Of a stretch of 64,000 bases of DNA, positions 19,216 to 26,466 are shown in pieces (within the stretch, counting starts at the first letter, position 1; each line of letters begins with the position of its first letter). Source of the DNA: Variovorax sp. (lineage in GTDB: Bacteria; Pseudomonadota; Gammaproteobacteria; Burkholderiales; Burkholderiaceae_C); assembly GCA_017744285.1 (NCBI GenBank), contig JAGIBP010000005.1, forward strand, positions 1 to 64,000, given 5' to 3'. The notes under the pieces are model-generated. The model saw only the letters and a list, made by a program, of their open reading frames with translations. It did no database searches and was not told where the DNA came from. The position numbers and the translations under genes are program-made.

Positions 19216-19391
19216 TGGACCGCACCCCGCGGCAGGTACGCCGCGAAATAGAAGATGAAGTAGATCGCCACGACGATGGCGGTGGCGATGCCCGCGACCG
19301 CAAACGCGCCCGCGGGCCCGCGGCGCACGATCTCGTCGACGCGGCGGTCTTCCTCTTGCTCGGGAGTGCTGGACATGTCTTGTTTCGTCAT
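19212..19391 (-). CDS. Small oxidase subunit IIa-like membrane protein
   Basis: A 59-residue protein, too short for many gene finders. It has an acidic/basic N-terminal half (EQEEDRRVDEIVRR) and one membrane helix near the C-terminus (AFAVAGIATAIVVAIYFIFYFAA, about 29-51). Its size, single helix and position directly before CuA subunit II match subunit IIa of ba3-type oxidases. It overlaps both neighbours by 4 bases, which strongly supports that it is translated. A second in-frame ATG (residue 6) could also be the start. The identification rests on topology and context rather than on a conserved motif. Confidence 0.75.
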   Translation of the reverse strand: MTKQDMSSTPEQEEDRRVDEIVRRGPAGAFAVAGIATAIVVAIYFIFYFAAYLPRGAVQ

Positions 19392-20674
19392 TCCGGCAGC
19401 AGTTTCCGGAGTTCGCTGATCTGGGCCGCGTCGACCGGCGTGCCGCTGTTGTTCCAGGCCACGCGGATGTAGGTCACGACGGCGGCGGCTTCGTCGTCGT
19501 CGAGGACGTGGCTGAAGGGCGGCATGCCGTGCGGACGCGGGTTCTTGCGCGTGCCGGGCGCGTAGCCGCCGTTGAGCACCATGCGGATCGAGTTGACGGG
19601 CGAGGCCATCGTGATGGACTGGTTGCCCGCCAGCGGCGGGAAGGCCGGCGGATGCCCCTTGCCCTCCTCGCCGTGGCACATCGCGCATTGCGTGCCGTAG
19701 ATCTTGCGCCCCGCCTCCATCACGGTGGGACTCACGAGCCGCGCCTGGCTCGTCGGCGGCGCTTCCGAATCGCGCTGCGGCAGGGCCTTGAGGTACACGG
19801 CCATGGCCCGCACGTCCTCGTCGCTCAGATACTGCAGGCTGTTGTAGACCACCTCCGCCATCGGGCCGTAGGTGGTGCCGCGGTGCGAGGCGCCGACCTG
19901 CAGCAGGTCCACGATGTCCTGGATCTCCCAGTTGCCCAGGCCCGCCTCGCGGTTCGAGGTGAGCGAGGGCGCATACCAGTTCTGGTTCGGGATCATGCCG
20001 CCCTCGAAGGCTTTCGATTCGCTCGATCCGCCCAGCGCATTGATGGCCGTGTGGCACATCGCGCAGTGGCCGAGGCCCTGCACCAGGTAGGCGCCGCGGT
20101 TCCATTCGGCGCTCTGGTTCGGATCGGGGACGAACTCGCCTTCCCTGAAGTACAGCGTGCGCCAGCCGATCAGCAGGTCGCGGTTGTTGAAGGGGAACTT
20201 GAGTTCGTGCGGACGGTTCTGCTGGCGCACCGGCGTCACCGACATCAGGTAGGCGAAGATGGCGTCCGAGTCGGCCCGCGTGACCTTGGTGTAGGAGGCG
20301 AAGGGCATCGCCGGGTACAGCAGCGTGCCGTCGCGCGAGACGCCGGTGTGCATCATCCGGTAGAAGTCGTCGGGGCTCCAGCGGCCGATGCCGGTCTCGT
20401 CGTCGGGCGTGATGTTCGGCACGAAGAGCGAGCCGAAAGGCGTCGGCATGGCCCGGCCGCCGGCGAAGGGCTTGCCCGTCGGCTCGGTGTGGCAGGCCAC
20501 GCAATCGCCGGCGCGCGCGAGGTACTCGCCGCGGCTGATGATCTCGGAGGTCGCGTCCCGCGCTGGGGTGCGGCCGGTTTCGGGCAGCGCCGCCGGCCGC
20601 AGCCACCAGACGATGGCGGCGCCTACCAGGGCGAGCACCACGAGCGCCAGGAAGATGCGCAATGCGACCTTCAT
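19388..20674 (-). CDS. Triheme cytochrome c (alcohol/gluconate dehydrogenase cytochrome-subunit type)
   Basis: A 428-residue cytochrome with an N-terminal helix (IFLALVVLALVGAAIVWWL, about 7-25) and three c-type heme sites: CVACH (about 62-66), CAMCH (about 207-211) and CAMCH (about 341-345). The arrangement, with FAGGRAMPTPFGSLFVPNITPD after the first heme, is that of the membrane cytochrome subunits of alcohol and gluconate dehydrogenases. Here no dehydrogenase is adjacent; it sits between a diheme cytochrome and the oxidase. It probably relays electrons from an unidentified donor or the quinol pool to the oxidase. The start at MKVALRI was chosen because the helix follows at once; earlier Met codons overlap the upstream gene. 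Confidence 0.85.
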   Translation of the reverse strand: MKVALRIFLALVVLALVGAAIVWWLRPAALPETGRTPARDATSEIISRGEYLARAGDCVACHTEPTGKPFAGGRAMPTPFGSLFVPNITPDDETGIGRWSPDDFYRMMHTGVSRDGTLLYPAMPFASYTKVTRADSDAIFAYLMSVTPVRQQNRPHELKFPFNNRDLLIGWRTLYFREGEFVPDPNQSAEWNRGAYLVQGLGHCAMCHTAINALGGSSESKAFEGGMIPNQNWYAPSLTSNREAGLGNWEIQDIVDLLQVGASHRGTTYGPMAEVVYNSLQYLSDEDVRAMAVYLKALPQRDSEAPPTSQARLVSPTVMEAGRKIYGTQCAMCHGEEGKGHPPAFPPLAGNQSITMASPVNSIRMVLNGGYAPGTRKNPRPHGMPPFSHVLDDDEAAAVVTYIRVAWNNSGTPVDAAQISELRKLLPE

Positions 20675-20679
20675 CGCGT

Positions 20680-21417
20680 TCACCGCTGGCTGCCGCATGC
20701 GAGAGGCATGCGAACGAGGTTGGACGCCTCGGGCGACGGGTCCTTGGGCGGTGGCCGCTGCGACAGCCACGCCGCCACGGCGTTCATGTCCGCGTCGCCC
20801 AGGCGCGTGGCCACGCGCTTCATGCAGTCGGGCTCGGCCGCGTGGCGCTCGCCGACGCGCCAGCGCGTGAGCTGCGCAACGACGTAGGTCGGCTGCAGTC
20901 CGACCAGGCCCGGGATGCCGGGCTCCATGCCCGTCAGCCCGGCGCCGTGGCAGGCCACGCAGGCGGGAATGCCCTTGGCCGCATCGCCGCTCGTCACGAG
21001 CGTGCCACCCCGGCGCAGCGCTTCGGCGTCAGCCTGGATCGCCGTCGGCGGCGCGAAGGGCGGGCGCTGGCTCGCGAAGTGCTGGGCGATCTCCTTGAGG
21101 TAGGCATCGGGCAGATAGGCCACCAGATAGTTCATCGGCGGATAGCGCCGCGTGCCGTCGCGAAAGGCCACGAGCTGGTTGAACAGGTAGCCCGCGGGCT
21201 TGCCGGCGATGCGCGGGAAGTACCCGTTGTCGGCGCCCTGGCCGCTCTGGCCGTGGCAGGTGACGCAGCCCTGCACGCGGGCTTCGAGGGAGTCGACGTC
21301 GCGAAACGAGGGGATGGTGCTGGATTGCGCACACACGGGGAGGCTGGCGCCGCCACACGCGCTCAGCAGCGCGGCACCGATCGCTCGCCACGCGAAGCGG
21401 CGGGACCCTTCATGCAT
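20680..21417 (-). CDS. Secreted diheme cytochrome c (c4-like)
   Basis: A 245-residue cytochrome with a signal sequence (hydrophobic stretch about 10-30, AQS cleavage region) and two heme sites, CVTCH (about 51-55) and CVACH (about 152-156). Each domain is followed by the class I pattern (PRIAGKPAGYLFNQLVAFRDG and PGLVGLQPTYVVAQLTRWRVG). The LSAC motif in the signal could also be a lipobox, so it may be membrane-tethered. It overlaps the preceding 26-codon frame by 8 bases and ends 5 bases before the triheme cytochrome start. It likely shuttles electrons in the periplasm towards the oxidase. Confidence 0.85.
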   Translation of the reverse strand: MHEGSRRFAWRAIGAALLSACGGASLPVCAQSSTIPSFRDVDSLEARVQGCVTCHGQSGQGADNGYFPRIAGKPAGYLFNQLVAFRDGTRRYPPMNYLVAYLPDAYLKEIAQHFASQRPPFAPPTAIQADAEALRRGGTLVTSGDAAKGIPACVACHGAGLTGMEPGIPGLVGLQPTYVVAQLTRWRVGERHAAEPDCMKRVATRLGDADMNAVAAWLSQRPPPKDPSPEASNLVRMPLACGSQR

Positions 21418-21490
21418 CGGGGGACAGGCCGCACCGGCGCTTCTGGCCGGCGCATCCGCAACAGGTGTCGGGGAAGGAACGGAACTTCAT
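21410..21490 (-). CDS. 26-residue Cys-rich mini-ORF leading the cytochrome operon
   Basis: This short frame starts at an ATG preceded by AGGAG at ideal spacing and encodes 26 residues with four Cys, in the pattern CCGC...C followed by basic residues. Its stop lies 8 bases inside the diheme cytochrome gene, so the two would be translationally coupled. The cytochrome ATG itself has no comparable ribosome-binding site, which makes the mini-ORF the probable point of ribosome entry. Small Cys-rich leader peptides that sense copper control some proteobacterial metal genes; a similar role here, for an operon needing Cu and heme, is an inference. I know no family for this exact sequence. Confidence 0.55.
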   Translation of the reverse strand: MKFRSFPDTCCGCAGQKRRCGLSPDA

Positions 21491-21888
21491 CGCAGGGCTC
21501 CTGTTCGTTCGTGTCCAAGGCAGGCCCGGGTCGGCCGAGGCCGTGGGGCGCCGATGATCTGGCAAGCAGTAGTTCTTCGAGAACGAGCCGTTGGATCGTA
21601 GCGAGGGCCACTCTGCTTCGCAAGACGCTTCATGCAGCTCGTCTTCATCCTTCTGTAAGAATCCTGATGCAGGATGGCGCCAGACAGTTCGCGGGCGCTG
21701 GTAGAGGGCGCTTCGGCACCGATCCGTGCGGATCGGTCCCCTCGATGCCTCGGACTGTCCCTTTCCTTCCCTCGGCGTGGGTGCGCGTTCCCCGCACGCG
21801 CTGCGTGCAATCGCTGCGCCGGGACGTCGCTGTGCTATGGTTTCATCGCCTCGCCCCACGAGGATGCAACCCCCCGCCGGCGAAGAAA
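21491..21888. promoter_or_regulatory. Divergent control region between cytochrome operon and iron-sulfur/flavoprotein operon
   Basis: This 398-base gap has no credible gene. It must hold the promoters of both divergent operons. Two inverted repeats stand out. ACCGATCCG / CGGATCGGT (21718-21737) is a perfect 9-bp dyad with a 2-base centre. ATCCTG-ATG-CAGGAT (21661-21675) is a perfect 6-bp dyad. The 20-base dyad has the symmetry of a dimeric regulator site. No confident -35/-10 pair could be assigned by eye. Confidence 0.5.
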
Positions 21889-22539
21889 ATGACCGACGCG
21901 ATCGTCCACCTCATTGTCGAAGGCCGCTCCATCGAGGCCGCGGCCACGAGCTCGATCCTGCAGGCCTTCGTGCAGGCGGGAGAGACGCTCGTCGAGGGCG
22001 TCGGATGCATGGGCCAGGGGGTGTGCGGCTCGTGCCGCGTGATGGTCCGGCGCGCCGGCCAGCACGACGTGCAAACGCAGCTCGCCTGCGAGACCGTCGT
22101 CGAAGAAGGCATGCAGGTCGCGTTCCTCGACTACCTCACGCCCTCCAACCGGCGCGCCTACCGGATCGAGGATCTCGCCGACAGCTGGCAGGCGCCGCGC
22201 AAGCTGCTCGAGTTCTTCCCCGAGGCGCCGCACTGCCGCCACTGCAGCGGCTGCGACCGCGCCTGCCCCAAGGGGCTCGAAGTGCAGCGCGGCGTCAACC
22301 TCGCGGTGGAGGGCGAGCTGGGCGCGGCCGGCCAGGTCTTCGACGAGTGCGTGATGTGCAACCTCTGCACGCTGGCCTGCCCGGAACACATCCGCCCGAA
22401 CCATCTCGGCCTGTTCGTGCGCCGCACGATCGCGAGCCTCACGCTGCGGCCCGCCGACCTCATGCGGCGGCTGGAGGAGATCGAGCGCGGCGAGATGACG
22501 ATCGATCTCGACGCGCCGGGCGCGCGGCCGCCGCGCTGA
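21889..22539 (+). CDS. Iron-sulfur protein with 2Fe-2S and two 4Fe-4S motifs (SdhB/FrdB-like)
   Basis: A 216-residue electron-transfer subunit. The N-terminal ferredoxin-like domain has GCMGQGVCGSC (about 42-52; note Cys-x5-Cys rather than the usual x4) and a fourth Cys in QLACET. The C-terminal domain has two Cys-x2-Cys-x2-Cys-x3-Cys-Pro motifs, CRHCSGCDRACP and CVMCNLCTLACP. Succinate dehydrogenase iron-sulfur subunits have a 3Fe-4S site at the third position; the pattern here suggests two 4Fe-4S clusters, more like anaerobic reductase subunits. It is the first gene of a three-gene operon (19- and 25-base gaps) with an SdhA-like flavoprotein and a NuoF-like protein. No membrane anchor subunit is present, so the complex is probably soluble. 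Confidence 0.85.
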   Translation: MTDAIVHLIVEGRSIEAAATSSILQAFVQAGETLVEGVGCMGQGVCGSCRVMVRRAGQHDVQTQLACETVVEEGMQVAFLDYLTPSNRRAYRIEDLADSWQAPRKLLEFFPEAPHCRHCSGCDRACPKGLEVQRGVNLAVEGELGAAGQVFDECVMCNLCTLACPEHIRPNHLGLFVRRTIASLTLRPADLMRRLEEIERGEMTIDLDAPGARPPR

Positions 22540-22558
22540 TCGATAGCAGCAGCAGACC

Positions 22559-24208
22559 ATGGCCGCCTCGATACCGTACGAAGAAGCGCGCCGCAACTAT
22601 CGTGCGGGCAGGGCGCTGGCGCTTCGCGGCGATGCGGTGCCGGTCGAGCAATTGCTCAGGGACTGGCACCCCGACCACGGCGCTCATGCACGCGTGGCGC
22701 TGGCCGTCGGCGTCAACCGCGGCGACCCGTGCCAGCCCGAGCTCGCGCGCCAGCTCCAGGCCAACTCGCTGATCGACGACATCGACATCGCCGGCGCACA
22801 ACTGGTGACCACCGACGTGCTGGTGATCGGCGGCGGCGGCGCGGGCTGTGCCGCGGCGCTGACCGCGGCGCGGCAGGGTGCGCAGGTGGTCCTCGCCACC
22901 AAGCTGCGCCTGGGCGACAGCAATACCGTGATGGCCGAGGGCGGCATCCAGGCCGCCGTGGGAGCGGACGACAGCCCGCAGCGCCACTTCGAAGACACCC
23001 TGCGCGCCGGCCACTTCTGCGCCGAGCCCGAGCTCGTCGCCCAGATGGTGATGGACGGCCCGGACGTGCTGCGCTGGCTGATCCGGCTCGGCATGATGTT
23101 CGATCTCGAGGAAGACCGCCCGCTCGGCGGCCGGCTGCTGCGCAAGAAGCCGGGCGGCGCCTCGGCGGCGCGCATCCATTCGTACCGCGACTACACCGGC
23201 CTCGAAATGATGCGCGTGCTGCGCGAAGCGGTGGACCTCGACCCCGCGATCGCGGTCTGGAACCGCTGCCCCACGGTGGAGTTGCTGTCCGACGAGCACG
23301 GGCAGTGCGTCGGCGCGGTGGTCTACAACCTCGAGTGGCGCAGCTTCGTGATGGTGAGGGCGCGCGCGGTGATCCTCGCGACCGGCGGCGCCGGGCGGCT
23401 GCACCTCAACCGCTTTCCGACCTCCAACCACTATGGCGCCACCGCCGACGGCCTGGTGCTCGCCTACCGCCTGGGCGCCAGGCTGCGCGAGCTCGATTCG
23501 TTCCAGTACCACCCGACCGGCATCGCCTACCCGCCCCACCTGGCCGGCGGGCTGATCTCCGAAGCCGCGCGCTCGGCGGGCGCGAAACTGATCAACGGCC
23601 AGGGCGAGCGCTTCGTCGACGAGCTGCAGCCGCGCGACGTGGTGGCCTCGGCCGTCCTGCGCGAATGCGGCGAGGGGCGCGGCATCGAGCGCGGCGGGCG
23701 GCTCGGCGTCTTCCTCGACACGCCGACGCTCGAGCGCGAGAACCCCGGCATCCTCGCGCAGCGCCTCGTCACGCTGCGGCACCTCGCACGCAAGTGCGGC
23801 CACGACCCGGCCGAGGAGCCCTTCCTGGTCTACCCGACGCTGCACTACCAGAACGGCGGCGTCGCGATCGACCGGCATGGCGCCACCGGCATCGCGGGCC
23901 TGTACTGCGTGGGCGAGCTGAGCGGCGGCATCCACGGCCGCAACCGCCTGATGGGCAATGCGCTGCTCGACATCCTGAGCATGGGACGGCGCGCCGGCGC
24001 GAAGGCCGCGGAATCGGCCGGCAGCGTCGCGAGCGGCCGGGCCGGCATCGCGCATGTCCATGCCTGGCAGCGCGAGCTGATGCTGGCGGGCCTGCCGCTG
24101 GACGCGCGCTCGCCGCGGCTCTTTCCCGACTATGCGCATTTCGACCTGCGCGCCGATGCGGGCGTGCGGGCGAAGGAGCGCGCGCGCGGCGTGGCGGGCA
24201 TCCGTTGA
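22559..24208 (+). CDS. SdhA/FrdA/aspartate-oxidase family flavoprotein
   Basis: A 549-residue FAD enzyme of the succinate dehydrogenase / fumarate reductase / L-aspartate oxidase superfamily. The dinucleotide fold is VLVIGGGGAGCAAALTAAR (about 86-104), followed by NTVMAEGGIQAA. Active-site-type residues are retained: His in QYHPTG, Arg in SEAARSAGAKLIN, His in LHYQNGG and Arg in RNRLMGNALLD. The usual RGEGG is changed to RSAGA. The first ~80 residues, before the Rossmann fold, are an unusual extension resembling 4Fe-4S-protein-linked flavoproteins. It probably reduces or oxidises a C=C bond of a dicarboxylate-like substrate, with electrons from the neighbouring iron-sulfur and NuoF-like proteins. 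Fumarate reductase is one possibility but not proven. Confidence 0.85.
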   Translation: MAASIPYEEARRNYRAGRALALRGDAVPVEQLLRDWHPDHGAHARVALAVGVNRGDPCQPELARQLQANSLIDDIDIAGAQLVTTDVLVIGGGGAGCAAALTAARQGAQVVLATKLRLGDSNTVMAEGGIQAAVGADDSPQRHFEDTLRAGHFCAEPELVAQMVMDGPDVLRWLIRLGMMFDLEEDRPLGGRLLRKKPGGASAARIHSYRDYTGLEMMRVLREAVDLDPAIAVWNRCPTVELLSDEHGQCVGAVVYNLEWRSFVMVRARAVILATGGAGRLHLNRFPTSNHYGATADGLVLAYRLGARLRELDSFQYHPTGIAYPPHLAGGLISEAARSAGAKLINGQGERFVDELQPRDVVASAVLRECGEGRGIERGGRLGVFLDTPTLERENPGILAQRLVTLRHLARKCGHDPAEEPFLVYPTLHYQNGGVAIDRHGATGIAGLYCVGELSGGIHGRNRLMGNALLDILSMGRRAGAKAAESAGSVASGRAGIAHVHAWQRELMLAGLPLDARSPRLFPDYAHFDLRADAGVRAKERARGVAGIR

Positions 24209-24233
24209 ACGCGGCGTGGCGAGGACCGAATCG

Positions 24234-25478
24234 ATGAACGAGCCCAACCAGGTCATGCTGAAGGACGACGTCCTGGTCGGCGCGGACCTCGACGCGTGGC
24301 TCGCGCATGGCGGCGGCGAGGGCCTGGCCCGCGCGCTGCAGGCGCCGGACGCGGTGATGGCCGAGATCGAGCGCGCCGACCTCCGGGGCATGGGCGGCGC
24401 CGGCTTCGCCACCCATCGCAAGTGGGCGCCGGTGGCCGCCGCGCCGCGCGGCGACAAGTGGGTCATCTGCAACGGCAACGAGGACGAGCCCGGCACCTTC
24501 AAGGACCGCTTCCTGCTCGAGCACACGCCGCACCAGGTCGTCGAAGGCGCGCTCATCGCCGCCGTGGCCACGCGCGCCAACCACGTGGTGCTCTACGTGA
24601 ATCCGCACCAGCCGCGCGCCCTCGCCGCGGCGCGCGAAGCCGTGCGCCAGTGGCGCGGGCACGCGCACTTCGCGAGCATCGAGGCGCTCTTGGGCGGGGC
24701 GCTGTCGCTCTCGGTGGTGGAGAGCTCCGGGCTCTACATCGGCGGCGAGGAGACGGCCGTGATCGCGACCGTCGAAGGGGGCTTTCCGTTCCCGCGCCGC
24801 AAGCCGCCGTTCCCGGCCGAGCACGGCGTGCATGGGGCGCCCACCGTCGTCAACAACACCGAGACGCTGGCGCACCTGCCGGGCATCCTGCGCCATGGCG
24901 CCGAGTGGTATCGCGGCCTCGGGCTCGGCCATGCGTCGGGCACCAAGCTCTACTCGCTTTCGGGCGACGTGCTGCGGCCCGGGCTGTACGAGCTGCCCAT
25001 GGGAACGCCCCTCGAGGAACTGGTCTTCGTCCACGGCCGGGGCATGCTGCAAGGCAAGGAGTTCAAGGCGGTCTTCACGGGCGGGCCCTCCAACACGCTG
25101 CTCACGCGCGGCGACCTCGATGTGCCGCTCGATTTCGATTCGGTGCGCGATCGGCGCTCGCGCCTGGGGACGGGCGCGATGATCGTGGTCTCCGAGGGCA
25201 CGAGCATCGTGCGCAAGGTGGCCGAGTACGTGAACTTCTTCGCGCAGGGCTCGTGCGGCCAATGCCCGCCCTGCAAGGGCGGCACCTTCCAGCTCGCGCG
25301 CGTGCTCAACCGCATCGACACCGGGCGCGGCGTTCGCAGCGACCTCGCGTCGCTGGCCAACCTGTGCCGCCTGCTACCGGGCAGCGGCCGCTGCGGGCTG
25401 ATCGATGGCGCTGCCACGGTGGTGGAAAGCTCGCTGCACCACTTCATGCACGAGTACGAAGCGCTCCTGATGGGCTAG
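24234..25478 (+). CDS. NuoF-like NADH-oxidising flavoprotein
   Basis: A 414-residue protein of the complex I 51-kDa (NuoF) family. It keeps the NADH/FMN fold: ADLRGMGGAGFATHRKW (about 48-64), VICNGNEDEPGTFKDR, the GLYIGGEETAVIATVEG glycine-rich segment, the SLBB-like middle domain, and the 4Fe-4S ligands in GSCGQCPPCKGGTF plus a later Cys in GRCGLIDG. ATG 24234 has GAGGA 8 bases upstream. No NuoE- or NuoG-like partner is encoded here, so it is not complex I. Its place after an iron-sulfur and an SdhA-like gene points to a soluble NADH-linked oxidoreductase in which NuoF feeds the flavoprotein. The last gene of the trio, it is followed after 49 bases by a regulator. Confidence 0.87.
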   Translation: MNEPNQVMLKDDVLVGADLDAWLAHGGGEGLARALQAPDAVMAEIERADLRGMGGAGFATHRKWAPVAAAPRGDKWVICNGNEDEPGTFKDRFLLEHTPHQVVEGALIAAVATRANHVVLYVNPHQPRALAAAREAVRQWRGHAHFASIEALLGGALSLSVVESSGLYIGGEETAVIATVEGGFPFPRRKPPFPAEHGVHGAPTVVNNTETLAHLPGILRHGAEWYRGLGLGHASGTKLYSLSGDVLRPGLYELPMGTPLEELVFVHGRGMLQGKEFKAVFTGGPSNTLLTRGDLDVPLDFDSVRDRRSRLGTGAMIVVSEGTSIVRKVAEYVNFFAQGSCGQCPPCKGGTFQLARVLNRIDTGRGVRSDLASLANLCRLLPGSGRCGLIDGAATVVESSLHHFMHEYEALLMG

Positions 25479-25527
25479 CGCGGGCGGCGCTTCATCGACC
25501 ATCACGCGAAGCCGCTAAGCTTTCGCC

Positions 25528-26466
25528 ATGAAATCCCAGTCGCCGACCGCCTCCCCGAAGTCCCACGCAGCCGGCGCCCCCGCCGGCAAGGCGGCGGGCC
25601 CGGGGCACGACAGCGGCGCGCCGATCTCGGCCGTGCTCGCGCGCATCGAGAGCCTGTGGAACTCGCTCGGCCCCGTGGGCCAGCGCATCGCGGCCTTCAT
25701 CGCGCAGAACCCGCAGGAGGTGGTGCACATGTCGGTCAGCGAAGTGGCCGAACGCACAGGTTCGAGCGAAGGCAGCATCGTCGGCCTGTGCAAGAACCTC
25801 GGCGCGACGGGCTTCCAGCAGATCAAGATCGCGCTCGCGCAGGAGCTGGTTCGGCCGGTGCAGTTCATCCACGAAGACCTCGAACCCGGCGACCCGGTCG
25901 AGACCACGGTGCGCAAGATCTTCCAGAGCAACATCCAGACCCTGCACGACACCCAGGGCGCGCTCGACGTCAAGGCGATGGAGCAGGCGGTGCGCCTGCT
26001 GCGCCGGGCCAAGCGCATCGAGATCTACGGCATCGGCAGCGCCGCCACCATCGCCGAGGATGCGCACTACCGCATGTTGCGCATCGGCCTGAAGGCCACG
26101 GTGGCGGTCGACTCGCACGTGCAGGCGATCAGCGCCTCGCTGACCGGGCCCGACGTGGCGGTGCTCACCGTCTCGCACTCGGGCAGCACGCACGAGACGG
26201 TGACCGCGACGCGGCTGGCCAAGGAGGCGGGCGCGTCGACCATCTGCATCACCAATTTCGGCAAGTCGCCGATCCAGGCTTTCTGCGACGTGCTGCTGTT
26301 CACCATGGCGCGCGAGACCAGCTTCCGCACCGAGGCCATGACCAGCCGGCTGGCGCAGCTGGCGATCATCGATGCGCTCATCGCCTGCCTGGCGCTCAGC
26401 GACTACGAGACCTCGGTGAAGACCTTGCGCCAGACCTTCGACGTGCTGTCGCTCAAGCGGTACTGA
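25528..26466 (+). CDS. RpiR/MurR-family transcriptional regulator
   Basis: A 312-residue regulator. An N-terminal helix-turn-helix of the RpiR type spans about 35-105 (VSEVAERTGSSEGSIVGLCKNLGATGFQQIK), and a SIS sugar-phosphate-binding domain spans about 140-290 (IEIYGIGSAATIAEDA; VLTVSHSGSTHETV; ICITNFGKSPIQ). The first ~30 residues are low-complexity Ala/Pro/Ser. Members usually sense phosphorylated sugars. Its position 49 bases after the NuoF-like gene on the same strand makes it a candidate regulator of that operon or of the facing cytochrome operon. Confidence 0.9.
   Translation: MKSQSPTASPKSHAAGAPAGKAAGPGHDSGAPISAVLARIESLWNSLGPVGQRIAAFIAQNPQEVVHMSVSEVAERTGSSEGSIVGLCKNLGATGFQQIKIALAQELVRPVQFIHEDLEPGDPVETTVRKIFQSNIQTLHDTQGALDVKAMEQAVRLLRRAKRIEIYGIGSAATIAEDAHYRMLRIGLKATVAVDSHVQAISASLTGPDVAVLTVSHSGSTHETVTATRLAKEAGASTICITNFGKSPIQAFCDVLLFTMARETSFRTEAMTSRLAQLAIIDALIACLALSDYETSVKTLRQTFDVLSLKRY

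Noticed and set aside
21491..21888. Additional small genes in the divergent gap
   Set aside because: Open frames here lack ribosome-binding sites and family-like sequence; inverted repeats and AT changes fit a control region.
24234..25478. Part of a respiratory complex I operon
   Set aside because: Only a NuoF-like gene is present; no NuoE, NuoG or membrane subunits are near, and its partners are SdhA- and SdhB-like.
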